In this document: one piece after another, positions 1 to 8,516 of the stretch
How the letters are laid out: each line of letters opens with the position of its first letter
Position numbering within the stretch: the first letter of the stretch is position 1
NCBI GenBank assembly: GCA_913031625.1
Contig: CAJWGB010000008.1
Coordinates: forward strand, 1 to 55,470
Direction: 5' to 3'
Source of the DNA: an uncultured Planctomycetaceae bacterium
GTDB taxonomy: Bacteria; Planctomycetota; Planctomycetia; Planctomycetales; Planctomycetaceae
Length of the DNA: 55,470 nt
Program-made: the position numbers and the translations under genes
The notes under the pieces: model-generated
Database searches by the model: none
What the model saw: only the letters and a program-made list of their open reading frames with translations
What the model was told of the DNA's origin: nothing

Positions 1-675
1 AGGTTGTGGATCCTGCTGCTGGACCGTTGGACGCCGTGGGGGATTGATGACTGGCGGGCGATTCGTGTTTGTCTGCGTTGTTGTCTTTGTGTTGCCGCTT
101 TGAGTTGTCGAACCGCTGGCTCCTGAGCCGGATACAGCAGAATCCGCTCGATCTGGATTCTGGCCGCCAACTGCCGGGGGTGTCTGCCCCGAGTCCTGAC
201 TTCCAGGACGAATGGGCCTGTTGTTGGTTGTTCGAGTCACTTCCGGAACGCGAGGCGGAGAGGTGACGTCGCGTGAGTCATTCGCTGCTACGTTGTCAGG
301 TACTTTGGGGGAATTCAGTGAGACGACTCCCCAGATCACTGCACCGACGACCAGCAGGACGGACACAATGGCTGCTCCCAGGACAATCGGGTTAGGGCCA
401 TTCGAAGTTGCCGTTCTTCCGGGCGCATCTTCGTAGCCGTCATCGCCTTCATATCGATCGTCGTAGCTGTCATCGTAACCATCATCGAGCTCATCCCAGT
501 CTGCCCCCGGACTCCGTGAGCCGGATGATCTCCTGGTGGACGTTTCTCGCCGGCCGGAAGCTCTCGGCACGACAATTCGTTCGCTGCAATCCGGACACTT
601 GATCGCTTTACCGCGTGTCGTTTCGCGAACGTTGACGACTCGGCCGCACGCGGTACATGAAACTCGAACAGGCAT
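1..675 (-). CDS. Zinc-ribbon, single-pass membrane protein (C-terminus cut off by window edge)
   Basis: The frame is open from an ATG at 675 down to base 1 (225 codons, no stop), so the C-terminus lies outside the window. The N-terminus has two CxxC pairs (C7/C10 and C27/C30), a small zinc ribbon of the kind found at the start of many planctomycete membrane proteins. An Asp/Tyr-rich low-complexity stretch follows (about residues 59-83), then one hydrophobic membrane segment (about 97-120). The rest is a Ser/Thr/Pro/Asn/Gln-rich tail, presumably outside the membrane. A cytoplasmic metal-binding head on a membrane anchor would suit a sensor or scaffold, but no catalytic domain is visible and the function is unknown. 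Confidence 0.75.
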   Translation of the reverse strand, partial: MPVRVSCTACGRVVNVRETTRGKAIKCPDCSERIVVPRASGRRETSTRRSSGSRSPGADWDELDDGYDDSYDDRYEGDDGYEDAPGRTATSNGPNPIVLGAAIVSVLLVVGAVIWGVVSLNSPKVPDNVAANDSRDVTSPPRVPEVTRTTNNRPIRPGSQDSGQTPPAVGGQNPDRADSAVSGSGASGSTTQSGNTKTTTQTNTNRPPVINPPRRPTVQQQDPQP

Positions 676-781
676 CGAACTGCTTTCGGGAAGAGGAAAC
701 GTTGTTACCAATTCTATGTCGCAGGCACACGCCTGTAATCCACCAATTCACAATTAGACTGAAGGTGAATTGCTTTGCCCG

Positions 782-2218
782 TCAGAAACTGCTCAACAGT
801 GGCACAAAGGCTGCCAGCCGTTCAAGGGTTTCATTGATGTCATCTTTGGTGGTCAGCGGATTGATGATGCACAGGCGAAGAACATCCTGACCTTTCAGAG
901 TTGTGGACGAGACAGCCGCGAATCCGGACTCTGACAGTCGAGCAGCCAGCTGTGTATGGACATCTTTTCCCGATGCCGACTCGATGTCAGGCTGCAGACG
1001 GAACGTCAGAATACCGAGCTGTGCAGGAGTAATCAGCCGCCACGTTTCAGGCGATTCTGTGATCTTCTGCTGAGCGTACCTGGCCAGACTCAGACAACGC
1101 TGAATCGATTCCTGAATCCGATGAACACCGTAGGTTCGCAGAGTCGTCCACAGTCGGACTGCCCGTCCCTGTCTTGTCAGCTCCAGGCTCCGGTCAAAGA
1201 AGTTGACCTGATCCGAATCGCCGCCCACATCACGAAGGTACTCAGGGTTGATGGCGAAGCTATCTGCGAGAAGTCCGGGGTGACGCACCAGCGTACATCC
1301 TGCCCCGTATGGCTGAAACAGCCACTTATGAGGGTCCAGAACGAGTGAGTCAGCGAGGTTGATTCCATTCAACAGCTGTTCACCTTCCGGACAAATGTAT
1401 GCCGGTGCTCCGTAGGCTCCATCCACATGGAGCCACATACCACTTGCCAGACACAGGTCTGCAATTTCGGGGATAGGATCCACGGCTCCTGTATTTGTTG
1501 TTCCTGCGGTGGCAACGACCATCAACGGCAGGCGACCTGCTCCACAATCATCAAGGACAGCGATCGACAGCTCCTGAATTGACATTCGAAACTCGTCGTC
1601 GGTCGGAATGACTCGAATGTCGCCCGGAGGAAACCCCATTGCCAGCAGGCCACGCCGGATGCATGCGTGAGTCTGGTCACTGATGTAAACGATGCCCGGA
1701 CCACGCTCAGTTCGTGCTGCCGCCATGGCGGTCAGACTGGCCATCGATCCGCCACTGACAATCACACCCTCAGTGCGATCAGGCATTCCCATGAGTTGTC
1801 GAAGCCAGTCACAGACGACGAGTTCCAGCGTGGCGGGGCCGGAACTCCCCAGCCATGAGGCCACATTGACATTGAATCCAGTAGCGAACCACTCGCCCAG
1901 AATGGCTGCGAAGGATGAAGGGCCCGGTACTCTCGCAAAGTACCGCGGGTGATCACCGTGCTGCATGTGTGTGAAGGCTGATTCGGTCAGCAACCGAATC
2001 ACTTCTTCCGGATTGCCGGCCTCCAGAGGAACGGGACCGCCAAGGGCAGACCGTAGTTCAGTGGGACTACCGGTGTGTATGGCAGGCTGTTCCTGACGAT
2101 TCATCAGATGGTCGACGACCTTGTCCACCATCTGATATCCCAGTGCCCGCATCTGGGACTCAGACATCCCCAGCGTATCTGCCTGACTGGAAATCCGCTC
2201 CGGCTCCTGAGTACTCAA
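782..2218 (-). CDS. Group II PLP-dependent amino-acid decarboxylase (aromatic-L-amino-acid decarboxylase-like)
   Basis: The 478-residue protein has the full fold of pyridoxal-phosphate decarboxylase group II, which removes the carboxyl group from aromatic or related amino acids. The PLP lysine is K298 in the DPHKW motif. D266 in the HVDGAYG motif should contact the pyridine nitrogen, and H184 in the SDQTHACIRRG segment should stack on the cofactor. The length matches the family (about 470-510) and no signal peptide is seen, so it is cytoplasmic. The start appears to be a TTG at 2218 with a GGGGAAG ribosome site upstream; an ATG at 2167 is the alternative. It stands alone between a membrane protein and an intergenic gap. 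Substrate (tyrosine, tryptophan, DOPA or glutamate-like) cannot be told from sequence alone. Confidence 0.9.
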   Translation of the reverse strand: MSTQEPERISSQADTLGMSESQMRALGYQMVDKVVDHLMNRQEQPAIHTGSPTELRSALGGPVPLEAGNPEEVIRLLTESAFTHMQHGDHPRYFARVPGPSSFAAILGEWFATGFNVNVASWLGSSGPATLELVVCDWLRQLMGMPDRTEGVIVSGGSMASLTAMAAARTERGPGIVYISDQTHACIRRGLLAMGFPPGDIRVIPTDDEFRMSIQELSIAVLDDCGAGRLPLMVVATAGTTNTGAVDPIPEIADLCLASGMWLHVDGAYGAPAYICPEGEQLLNGINLADSLVLDPHKWLFQPYGAGCTLVRHPGLLADSFAINPEYLRDVGGDSDQVNFFDRSLELTRQGRAVRLWTTLRTYGVHRIQESIQRCLSLARYAQQKITESPETWRLITPAQLGILTFRLQPDIESASGKDVHTQLAARLSESGFAAVSSTTLKGQDVLRLCIINPLTTKDDINETLERLAAFVPLLSSF

Positions 2219-2761
2219 CGCTCGGCTTCCCCATTTCTAAACAAGACTGATGTCTGAATTTGTATGTTGAGTACAGCTCGCGATCAATGGGCCTCAGTCC
2301 GGTGAGCAGGAATCACTCATTCACCACAACCCGCAGCCAGGTGGCCTCATACCTGAATTGACTCTCCGTGGAGCAAAAAACCGGTTGATCCTGTTGTTGA
2401 CATAATCTCCGAGCTCATCAGTCAGTGATTGTACCTCAATTCGGGGGTTGGCCAGATGTCGAGTACCAGATGTTGTGGTCGCTGGTGAGGCGAATTCTGC
2501 CGGAGCATGTCAGCACGGATTACCCAGAACACCAGGACTGACAGAGCAGGACAGGCCCGATTAAACGAAAATAATTCCCAGCTTGAGTGATCGTTCTGCC
2601 GCGCGTACAGTTCCGGGTAATCAGAACGTGGCGGATATTCTTACAGAACCTTTTCTGCTGAAAGTCGTTCTGAAGCAAAGACAAACCGGCAACCTGCAGC
2701 AGGACGGATTGAGCAGTAACAGGAAGTTGCTGATCCTGCGAGGTCGATCAGGGAAGAGACG
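2219..2761. other. Intergenic region, no gene recognised
   Basis: About 540 bases separate the decarboxylase start from the zinc-ribbon gene. A 60-codon open frame at 2583-2765 ends inside the next start codon, but its composition is not protein-like and it has no convincing ribosome site. Promoters for the two diverging genes should lie here, but I could not identify a clear consensus. Confidence 0.5.
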
Positions 2762-3112
2762 ATGAACCGGATCCAATTGCGAATCTATGAGCCTCCGGCA
2801 GAAGCAACGGAGGACGTAAAGCCACCGGAAGCAGAAGAACGATGGATTCTGCCATTCTCCAGTTCCGAAAAGACGACGATCATCAGCGGCCGGATAACGC
2901 CGCCTGCTGAGCGTGCGCGGATCATTCGTGAAAACTCTTGTTGCCCGGAATGTTCGTCATGTACGGTCGAGCCGCTTGAACTTCGAGATGCGATTCTCAG
3001 CCCGCGCAATCGGCAGCCCATTCCGGGAACCGCCACCATCGTTGGATTTCATTGTGAGAACTGTGGCACCGAATGGCCTGTCTATGAATTGACGTCCCGA
3101 CGTCCGGGCTAA
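2762..3112 (+). CDS. Small zinc-ribbon protein, function unknown
   Basis: This 116-residue soluble protein has two CxxC knuckles, C61/C64 and C98/C101, about 35 residues apart, which should form one zinc ribbon in the C-terminal half. The first 55 residues are charged and proline-rich with no recognisable domain. There is no signal peptide or membrane segment. The ATG at 2762 follows a GGGAAGAG purine run that can act as a ribosome site. A bidirectional hairpin terminator lies about 85 bases after the stop, separating it from the convergent YHS-like gene. Zinc ribbons of this type occur in nucleic-acid-binding and structural proteins; nothing here distinguishes these. Confidence 0.65.
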   Translation: MNRIQLRIYEPPAEATEDVKPPEAEERWILPFSSSEKTTIISGRITPPAERARIIRENSCCPECSSCTVEPLELRDAILSPRNRQPIPGTATIVGFHCENCGTEWPVYELTSRRPG

Positions 3113-3195
3113 GCCCTGTTCCTTACAACTGAGTTGGGTCAGGTAGCATCTGCCGAACAGTGACCAGGTGGATGTGATGTTCTCCCGGCCAATAC

Positions 3196-3233
3196 AAAAA
3201 GCCGGCCTTCACATGACGTGAAAGCCGGCTTTT
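3196..3233. terminator. Bidirectional rho-independent terminator
   Basis: A 16-base arm starting AAAAGCCGGC pairs with GCCGGCTTTT about 20 bases later (one mismatch, short ATGA-centred loop). It is flanked by A-runs on the left and T-runs on the right, so it can end transcription from both sides. It lies between the convergent genes at 2762-3112 (+) and 3267-4646 (-). Confidence 0.85.
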
Positions 3234-3266
3234 CTCCTGCGCCGTTGATCGTCTGAATCGAGTCCT

Positions 3267-4646
3267 CTATCGAACAAATCGAGCTGGGCTGCGGGAAAAG
3301 ATCTGCTGCGTTTCTCGTGAGCTGAACAGGTAGAGCCTGTCGCGATACCAAAGGCAGAAATCAAGACTGCCTTTCACGGGCTCTTCCGTGTTTGTCAGCA
3401 CGACGACGTCTGCTCCGCCTGCAGCTGGAGCGAACCGAGCCGGATCTGCTTCGAATTCAGCTTTGGCTTCTGCGGAACTCAGGTAGTAAGTATTCAGGCC
3501 GTAGCGGGCAGCGAACCTGTCACTACTGTCGATCAGCTCTCGTTTGTTACGAAGCTGAACCGGGCAGAATCCCTTGAACCCCTTCTGTCCGCTGCGTTCC
3601 AGAATCTGCTGACGCTGTTTGGCACGTTTCTGGGCTGGAGTCAGCTGCTTTTCCTGCTTTGGAGCGGGGGTTGTGTCCGCGATCGGTGTTTCGGTCTTCG
3701 TGACGTCTACTGGCTCTGCTTCGACAGCCGCCGGAGGATTGATGTCCGTTGGTGGCAACAGCGGAACTTCGGCTGTCACAGGTTCCTCTTTTTCAATCAC
3801 GATCGGGTCTGGTGTTGTTTCAACAACAGCCTCTTCGATTTCGATGGGGTCCTGGGCCTGCGGAATAACGGCTTCTGCCTTCTCCGGCTCAGCGTTGTTG
3901 ATTTCCACAGGAGCGAGCACAGCGGCTCCCTCTTCGGCGGGCGTAACGACTGCCAGTTGGTCCTTACCAGCGGAAGCCAGCTTTACAGGGATCTCCGACT
4001 CTTCATTCGCAACCGCTTTCTCTCGTGCGATCAGCGAATCGAGATCCAGTAGAACATCCTGCTTCGGAGCGGTCTGTTCCGCTTCAAAGGGGCTGACAAA
4101 CCGGTTGCTGTGACCTTCCGCCTTCGCCACACCTTTTGGTGATGAGACGACTTTACTCTGGCTTGCCAGTCGAGCCGGAACACCGCTGGTGGTCAGCGAA
4201 CCGTCAGCAGTTTTGTAATGCAGTGCTGGCGGGCGAGGCACGGGAGCAGGCTTCTGAGTGGCCGGTTGTGGCTCTTTCGCTTTTTCTTCGTCGCCTCCAA
4301 ACAGCCTCTGCAACAGACCTGGGGGCTTTTGAGCACGCCATGCACGTCGGGCAGCGAGGCGTCTATCGCGATCTGTGCTGGATCGCTCTTCCTGAGCCTT
4401 TTTTGCTTTGGCTTCCTGGAGTTTCTGCAGCTCGGCCGAAACCGTTGACTTATCCGTCTTGTCGTCCTGGAACTGGACCTGCTCCACAGGCTTTCGAAGG
4501 CCGAACAGAGAACGAATGGGCACTGACTTGAGACCGCCGCTGGGAGCAAGTTTCAGCTCCTGAGCGTTTGCCGACCCGGCGAACTGCGAAAGTGCAAACA
4601 CTGCCGACAGCAGGACTGCCCGACTGAAGACGCGTTCTTTCTTCAT
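3267..4646 (-). CDS. Secreted protein with proline/acid-rich linker and C-terminal YHS-like domain
   Basis: The 459-residue protein starts with a clear signal peptide (MKKERVF then a hydrophobic core ending SANAQ), so it is exported. Residues about 65-110 are Lys/Arg/Gln-rich and helical. Residues about 130-350 form a long Pro/Glu/Ala/Val/Thr-rich stretch that looks like a disordered spacer. The C-terminal 105 residues carry a GFCPVQLR segment, an YYLSSAEAKAEFEADPARF segment and then a second FCLWYRDRLYLFSSRETQQIF half. Each half resembles the YHS/TRASH-type metal-binding module (Cys near a Phe-x-Ser-x-Glu/Ala pattern). A metal-related envelope role is a guess. The ATG at 4646 is the only start that gives the signal peptide. 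Confidence 0.7.
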   Translation of the reverse strand: MKKERVFSRAVLLSAVFALSQFAGSANAQELKLAPSGGLKSVPIRSLFGLRKPVEQVQFQDDKTDKSTVSAELQKLQEAKAKKAQEERSSTDRDRRLAARRAWRAQKPPGLLQRLFGGDEEKAKEPQPATQKPAPVPRPPALHYKTADGSLTTSGVPARLASQSKVVSSPKGVAKAEGHSNRFVSPFEAEQTAPKQDVLLDLDSLIAREKAVANEESEIPVKLASAGKDQLAVVTPAEEGAAVLAPVEINNAEPEKAEAVIPQAQDPIEIEEAVVETTPDPIVIEKEEPVTAEVPLLPPTDINPPAAVEAEPVDVTKTETPIADTTPAPKQEKQLTPAQKRAKQRQQILERSGQKGFKGFCPVQLRNKRELIDSSDRFAARYGLNTYYLSSAEAKAEFEADPARFAPAAGGADVVVLTNTEEPVKGSLDFCLWYRDRLYLFSSRETQQIFSRSPARFVR

Positions 4647-4931
4647 GATTCTTCTTCCTGAGGAGGCAAACTCGGCCTACGAAAAATTGATCCGGCTCGG
4701 TGCGAGGAGACCATGGGATCGCTACTCCGTGCATTTATCGTCTTTCCGACAGGACCCGCTCGTTCCTCCCAATCAGAATCACCCTCGTTGCGACAGATGC
4801 ATCTGCTAACCGTGTGACAACCAAGAGAACCCGCAGAGTCTTCCAGGTTTGCCTTGCTTCACATCCGCGCCCTGATGAGTCAAGATCCAGCACGCAACGA
4901 CATTGGACATTGTTTTCGCGGAAACTGAGCG

Positions 4932-5996
4932 ATGGCAGATCAGAAACAGCCTGAAACACCGCCTCCGAAAGAGGTTCAAACACTGCAGCCAGGTGACTCA
5001 ACACGGGTTGAGGGGCCCGTCATTGTGCAGGTGGAAACAGGCCGCCGAGAAGCGTCCGGATGGAAGAAAGTGATCTTTGCGGTGACCGTCACTTCATTGT
5101 TCATGAACGTGATCCTTGGCTACCTCTTCTGGATCGACGTGACCGAAGTAACAGGCCCGGAAAGACACGTTCAGGGAACTGAAGGTGCCTCAGACCGAAT
5201 CGCCGTCATCAGATTCACAGGAACCATTTCTCCTCCGTTCACCGGGATGTGGATCAAGCAGATTCAGAAGGCTGCTGAGGACGATCGCGTTCGTGGTGTA
5301 TTGATGGTGATTGACAGCCCAGGCGGACTGGTGGCTGACAGTCATCAGATTTACAACGAACTCCTGAAGCTGCGAGAGAAGAAACCGATCTGGGTACAGA
5401 TGAAACGCATCGCCGCGTCCGGCGGTTATTACATTGCGATGGGAGCCGGTGAGGACGGGCGAATCTATGCGGAGCCGACGACATGGACGGGATCCATCGG
5501 TGTCATTGTTCCTCATTACAACATGAAGGAACTGGGCGAGAAATTCGGAGTCACCTCGGACCCACTGACCACCGGACCCTACAAGGATTCCCTGAACCCG
5601 TTTCGCGATCTGTCTGAACCGGAACGTGCAGTCTGGGACCTGATCCTTGCGGATGCATTCGATCGATTTGTGGGCGTCATCGCGGACGGCCGAGCAGGGC
5701 TTGATGAGTTAGCCGTCAGGAAGCTTGGGACCGGGCAGATCTACACCGCAAATCAGGCGAAGGAAAACGGAATGCTCGATGAGATCGGGTATACCGAAGA
5801 TACGCTGGACGAGTTTGCGGAATCGCTTGAGCTTAAGAACTGGGAGGCGGTTGAATACGCGCCTCCTCCGAATCTGCTGTCGTTGATCGTCAGTAACGTG
5901 AAGGCTGATGACTCCATCACCAGCCAGATTATGGAAGCCAGTATTCCCAAGGCAATGTACTACTGTTCGTGGAATCCATGGGTACCCGCCAACTGA
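4932..5996 (+). CDS. sppA: Signal peptide peptidase SppA-type serine protease (family S49)
   Basis: This 354-residue membrane protease should degrade cleaved signal peptides and membrane fragments with a Ser/Lys dyad. The nucleophile is S163 in the ASGGYYIA motif, and the general base is K218 in TGPYKDSLNP, 55 residues later, as in short bacterial SppA. A D-S-P-G-G segment (about 128-132) and TGSIGV (about 186-191) are the usual S49 features. One membrane anchor lies at about 47-69, after a proline-rich cytoplasmic N-terminus, so the catalytic domain is outside. The length fits the short, single-domain SppA type. The downstream hydrolase gene starts inside the last codons of this one, so the two are probably translated together. 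Confidence 0.92.
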   Translation: MADQKQPETPPPKEVQTLQPGDSTRVEGPVIVQVETGRREASGWKKVIFAVTVTSLFMNVILGYLFWIDVTEVTGPERHVQGTEGASDRIAVIRFTGTISPPFTGMWIKQIQKAAEDDRVRGVLMVIDSPGGLVADSHQIYNELLKLREKKPIWVQMKRIAASGGYYIAMGAGEDGRIYAEPTTWTGSIGVIVPHYNMKELGEKFGVTSDPLTTGPYKDSLNPFRDLSEPERAVWDLILADAFDRFVGVIADGRAGLDELAVRKLGTGQIYTANQAKENGMLDEIGYTEDTLDEFAESLELKNWEAVEYAPPPNLLSLIVSNVKADDSITSQIMEASIPKAMYYCSWNPWVPAN

Positions 5997-7003
5997 CAAC
6001 ATTGTTGCTGTTTCAGCAGCTGCTTCACGTTCCCGTCTGCTCGCAGCCGCCGGAGCTTCCGATCGGTGGTTCATTCGAGTCACGTGACACATTAGCAAAA
6101 CCTCGGGATTCAAAAGCCGACGCCGTTGAGTGTCTGCGAAACCTGCAATGGCTGAACGCAGAATTCACGGTCCGTATTTCGAATGCGGAGGAGACGGACG
6201 CGGATGCCATCGTGCGATTCCCGTCCTCCCGCCCCGGCCCTCATGAAACCGCAAACGACGTTGTTCTGGAATGGTTCGCCGCCAAAGATGAGTCAGGGAC
6301 GCCCATCACAGCTCCTGGCGTAGTCGTTGTTCACGAATCAGGCCGCGCAATGACCGTGGGGCGGCTCATCGCTCGACGACTGCGACTGCGACGTGTTCAC
6401 ACGTTTATGATTCAGCTTCCCTACTACGGACTCCGAAAACCAAAGGGGGTCTCCATCGACAAACTCTCGTTCGCGGACGTGATGAAACAGGGCATCGGTG
6501 ACATTCGACGCAGTTACGACGCTGTTCGTGTTCTGCCACTCGTCAATTCGGAGAGGATTGCTCTGCAGGGCACAAGCCTCGGAGGATTCCTTGCAGCCTC
6601 CGCATCCGGCATCGACAGGGTATGGAATCAGACCTTTATTCTGCTCGCCGGAGGCGATCTGCCGAAGCTTCTGATGACAGGTAAGAAGGAGACTGCTCAA
6701 CTGCGTGAGCGTCTCGAGCGTCAGGGATTTGAAGGGAAGAAGCTGGAGGATTTGCTTTACCAGTTTGAACCCAATCGGCTGGCTCACAGAATTCCGGCCT
6801 CACGGCTGTGGCTGTTTAGTGCGAAGTACGATACGACCGTTCCCCCGGCGCACGCGGATTCGTTTGCGGCGGCGGCATCGCTTCCGGAAGATCATCACAT
6901 TCGACTTCCGGCCACGCATTACTCCGGCGTGATACTGCTACCCGCAGTGCTGGACCGTATCGCCTCGAAGGTCGATGGGGTACCGCTTTCCGACGTCCAG
7001 TGA
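5978..7003 (+). CDS. Exported alpha/beta hydrolase (esterase/peptidase-like)
   Basis: The protein has the alpha/beta-hydrolase triad in order: Ser in GTSLGG (about residue 200), Asp in FSAKYDTTVP (about 285) and His in PATHYSG (about 314). An HESG segment near residue 120 is a likely oxyanion-hole region. The first 25 residues form a hydrophobic, signal-peptide-like segment. The ATG at 5978 (a GTG at 5969 is also in frame) lies inside the end of sppA, so the two overlap by 19 bases and are likely translationally coupled. Substrate is unknown; acyl-ester, acetyl-sugar or peptide hydrolysis would all fit the fold. It may process material in the same envelope compartment as SppA, but that is inference from linkage only. 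Confidence 0.85.
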   Translation: MGTRQLTTLLLFQQLLHVPVCSQPPELPIGGSFESRDTLAKPRDSKADAVECLRNLQWLNAEFTVRISNAEETDADAIVRFPSSRPGPHETANDVVLEWFAAKDESGTPITAPGVVVVHESGRAMTVGRLIARRLRLRRVHTFMIQLPYYGLRKPKGVSIDKLSFADVMKQGIGDIRRSYDAVRVLPLVNSERIALQGTSLGGFLAASASGIDRVWNQTFILLAGGDLPKLLMTGKKETAQLRERLERQGFEGKKLEDLLYQFEPNRLAHRIPASRLWLFSAKYDTTVPPAHADSFAAAASLPEDHHIRLPATHYSGVILLPAVLDRIASKVDGVPLSDVQ

Positions 7004-7189
7004 GCTGTCAGTGACCCGAACGGCTCTGGCAAATTCATGCCAGGATTCACGAGCACAGCGACAAGGTCCGGCCACTGAAGGCCACGTTTAATGAGACTGT
7101 TGCGTGATACAAGCCCGGAGCGCAACAGGAAATTGCAGCCTTCGTTGTAACTTGCTGCAACAATAGCCTTGCTGCAGGAAGTACCTCTT

Positions 7190-7325
7190 ATTAGCGGAAG
7201 TGCGCAAGCACTCCGGCCGAACCATCTTCCGAGTTCGAATTGACCAATGCAGCAGCCGACTCGTAAGCGCGCTCGGCCGGGCGGCTCGCGCCGCTCCGCT
7301 ACGATGCTGTCATTAGATAGCCGAA
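7190..7325 (+). repeat. Dispersed intergenic repeat, copy 1 (inverted relative to copy at 34.2-34.3 kb)
   Basis: The core GCGGAAGTGCGCAAGCACTC followed by CGGCCGAACC is identical on the opposite strand at 34291-34320. Similarity continues through a TTCCxxGTTTCGAA-like segment and a GGCCGGGC block for about 110-130 bases. The core itself can fold (AGTGC / GCACT with a four-base loop). Copy 1 has a three-base insertion (CTTATTAGCGG against CTTAGCGG). Confidence 0.7.
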
Positions 7326-7353
7326 GGCAAAGGTAGATAGCCGAAGGCAAAGG
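7314..7353. repeat. Perfect 20-base tandem duplication
   Basis: The 20-mer TAGATAGCCGAAGGCAAAGG occurs twice back to back (7314-7333 and 7334-7353), immediately after the dispersed repeat. This is a recent slippage or duplication event. Confidence 0.9.
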
Positions 7354-7501
7354 CCTCAGGTGGCAACGAGCGGTCCGACAATGGGTTTTCCCCCGACGCC
7401 TGCGCGTCTCGGCGACCAAAAGCGACGCTGCCAAACGACTCTTGTCGACAGATGCAATTTCCGGGCAGGCAGGGGGTGCCAATGCCGTTGTTCTCCTCAG
7501 C

Positions 7502-8485
7502 CTACCATGTGGCGATCGGATTTAACGGGGACCCGGTTCCGCCTTCGACTGACAGAGGAGCGGCCGTCAGCAGAAACTCCCAGCGTTCCATCTCCTCAGC
7601 CTTCTTTGCCGCTGCCTGCAGATCGCAGTTGTCAAAGATGTGCACACCCATCGCGTGTAGTGTCAGGATGTGAATTGGAAAATCAACGCCCTCTACGCCG
7701 GACGGAATCACGTCGCTGGCAGCATCACTGCCCAGCATGGCAATGTCTCGTTCACGCAGCCATTCAGCACATGAGGCATGAAGACCGGCAGCACCACCGT
7801 TCTCAACACTCCATGGTCCGGCGATTGCTCGACGCGCCCAGCGTCCCGTCCTAATAAAGACAACGTCTCCCGGCTGCACTTGCACTTTGGCGAACTGCTC
7901 CCATGCTTCCAGATCTTCTGGATAAATGGCGGTTCCTGGTTCCAGAAAACGAACGCCCCTGAGCAGGGGAATATCAAACAGAATGCCGCGAGTAAAAATG
8001 CCGGACTTGGCATTTCTGATCATCAACACTTCTGCACCATCTGGTCCGACCTGTTCGCGTGAGAAGCCGTTGTACATCTTTCCCTTGTAGAACAGGTGAC
8101 ACAACGAATCCATATGCGTGTGTGCGAAGCCGTGATAGTTGACGCTGTAATTATCAGAGGCCCATTGACCATCGGTACCGCGACCAAAATTGATCATCCT
8201 GTGTTCGAAAGGTGATGGGTTGTCCGGAGCCTCCTGTTTCACAACATCACGAAACATGGATACGGACACACCATTCCTGACCAGTTTCGCTGCTTCGATG
8301 CGCTTTTGTGGTGTGATGAGGTTGAGTGCTCCGAGCTGGTCATCCTTGCCCCATCGCCCCCAGTTTGAGAGTTCCTTAATTTGTCGTTCAACGTCGGCTT
8401 TCGTCATTTTGTGCTTCTCCTGAGCATTGCCGGACGAAACAACCAGTGCAAACAGCGACAGAGTGACAACTGAGATTCGGGTCAT
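7502..8485 (-). CDS. Secreted cyclase-family (kynurenine-formamidase-like) metal hydrolase
   Basis: The protein belongs to the 'putative cyclase' family (PF04199), metal-dependent hydrolases that include bacterial arylformamidase KynB. The metal-binding signature is seen as H122-T-H124-M-D126-S-L-C-H130, the family's HxHxDxxxH-type motif. A WGRWGKDDQLGALN segment near residue 42 is typical of the longer members of this family. The ATG at 8485 is chosen because it gives a clean signal peptide (MTRISVVTLS... ending SSGNAQ); a longer start at 8533 would bury it. Export argues against a simple cytoplasmic tryptophan-degradation role. No kynureninase or tryptophan dioxygenase gene is nearby, so the substrate is open. 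Confidence 0.85.
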   Translation of the reverse strand: MTRISVVTLSLFALVVSSGNAQEKHKMTKADVERQIKELSNWGRWGKDDQLGALNLITPQKRIEAAKLVRNGVSVSMFRDVVKQEAPDNPSPFEHRMINFGRGTDGQWASDNYSVNYHGFAHTHMDSLCHLFYKGKMYNGFSREQVGPDGAEVLMIRNAKSGIFTRGILFDIPLLRGVRFLEPGTAIYPEDLEAWEQFAKVQVQPGDVVFIRTGRWARRAIAGPWSVENGGAAGLHASCAEWLRERDIAMLGSDAASDVIPSGVEGVDFPIHILTLHAMGVHIFDNCDLQAAAKKAEEMERWEFLLTAAPLSVEGGTGSPLNPIATW

Positions 8486-8516
8486 GTTGAAGTCTCCACG
8501 GATTATTCGTTTGACA

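Larger units (their letters stand above)
7004..7501. other. Intergenic region made of dispersed repeat sequence
   Basis: About 500 bases between convergent genes contain no credible gene. The stretch holds an A+T-richer block (about 7127-7165), a dispersed hairpin repeat (about 7190-7325) and a perfect 20-base tandem duplication (7314-7353). Confidence 0.6.

Noticed and set aside
2583-2765. 60-codon frame ending at the zinc-ribbon start
   Set aside because: No ribosome site, no protein-like composition; overlap with the next start is probably chance.
3619-4113. Ser/Thr/Gly-rich plus-strand frame
   Set aside because: It mirrors the Pro/Glu-rich linker of the YHS-like gene on the other strand; low complexity is a shadow effect.
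6919-7482. 187-codon minus-strand frame running through the repeat region
   Set aside because: Overlaps the hydrolase end and repeat sequence; no motif or ribosome site.
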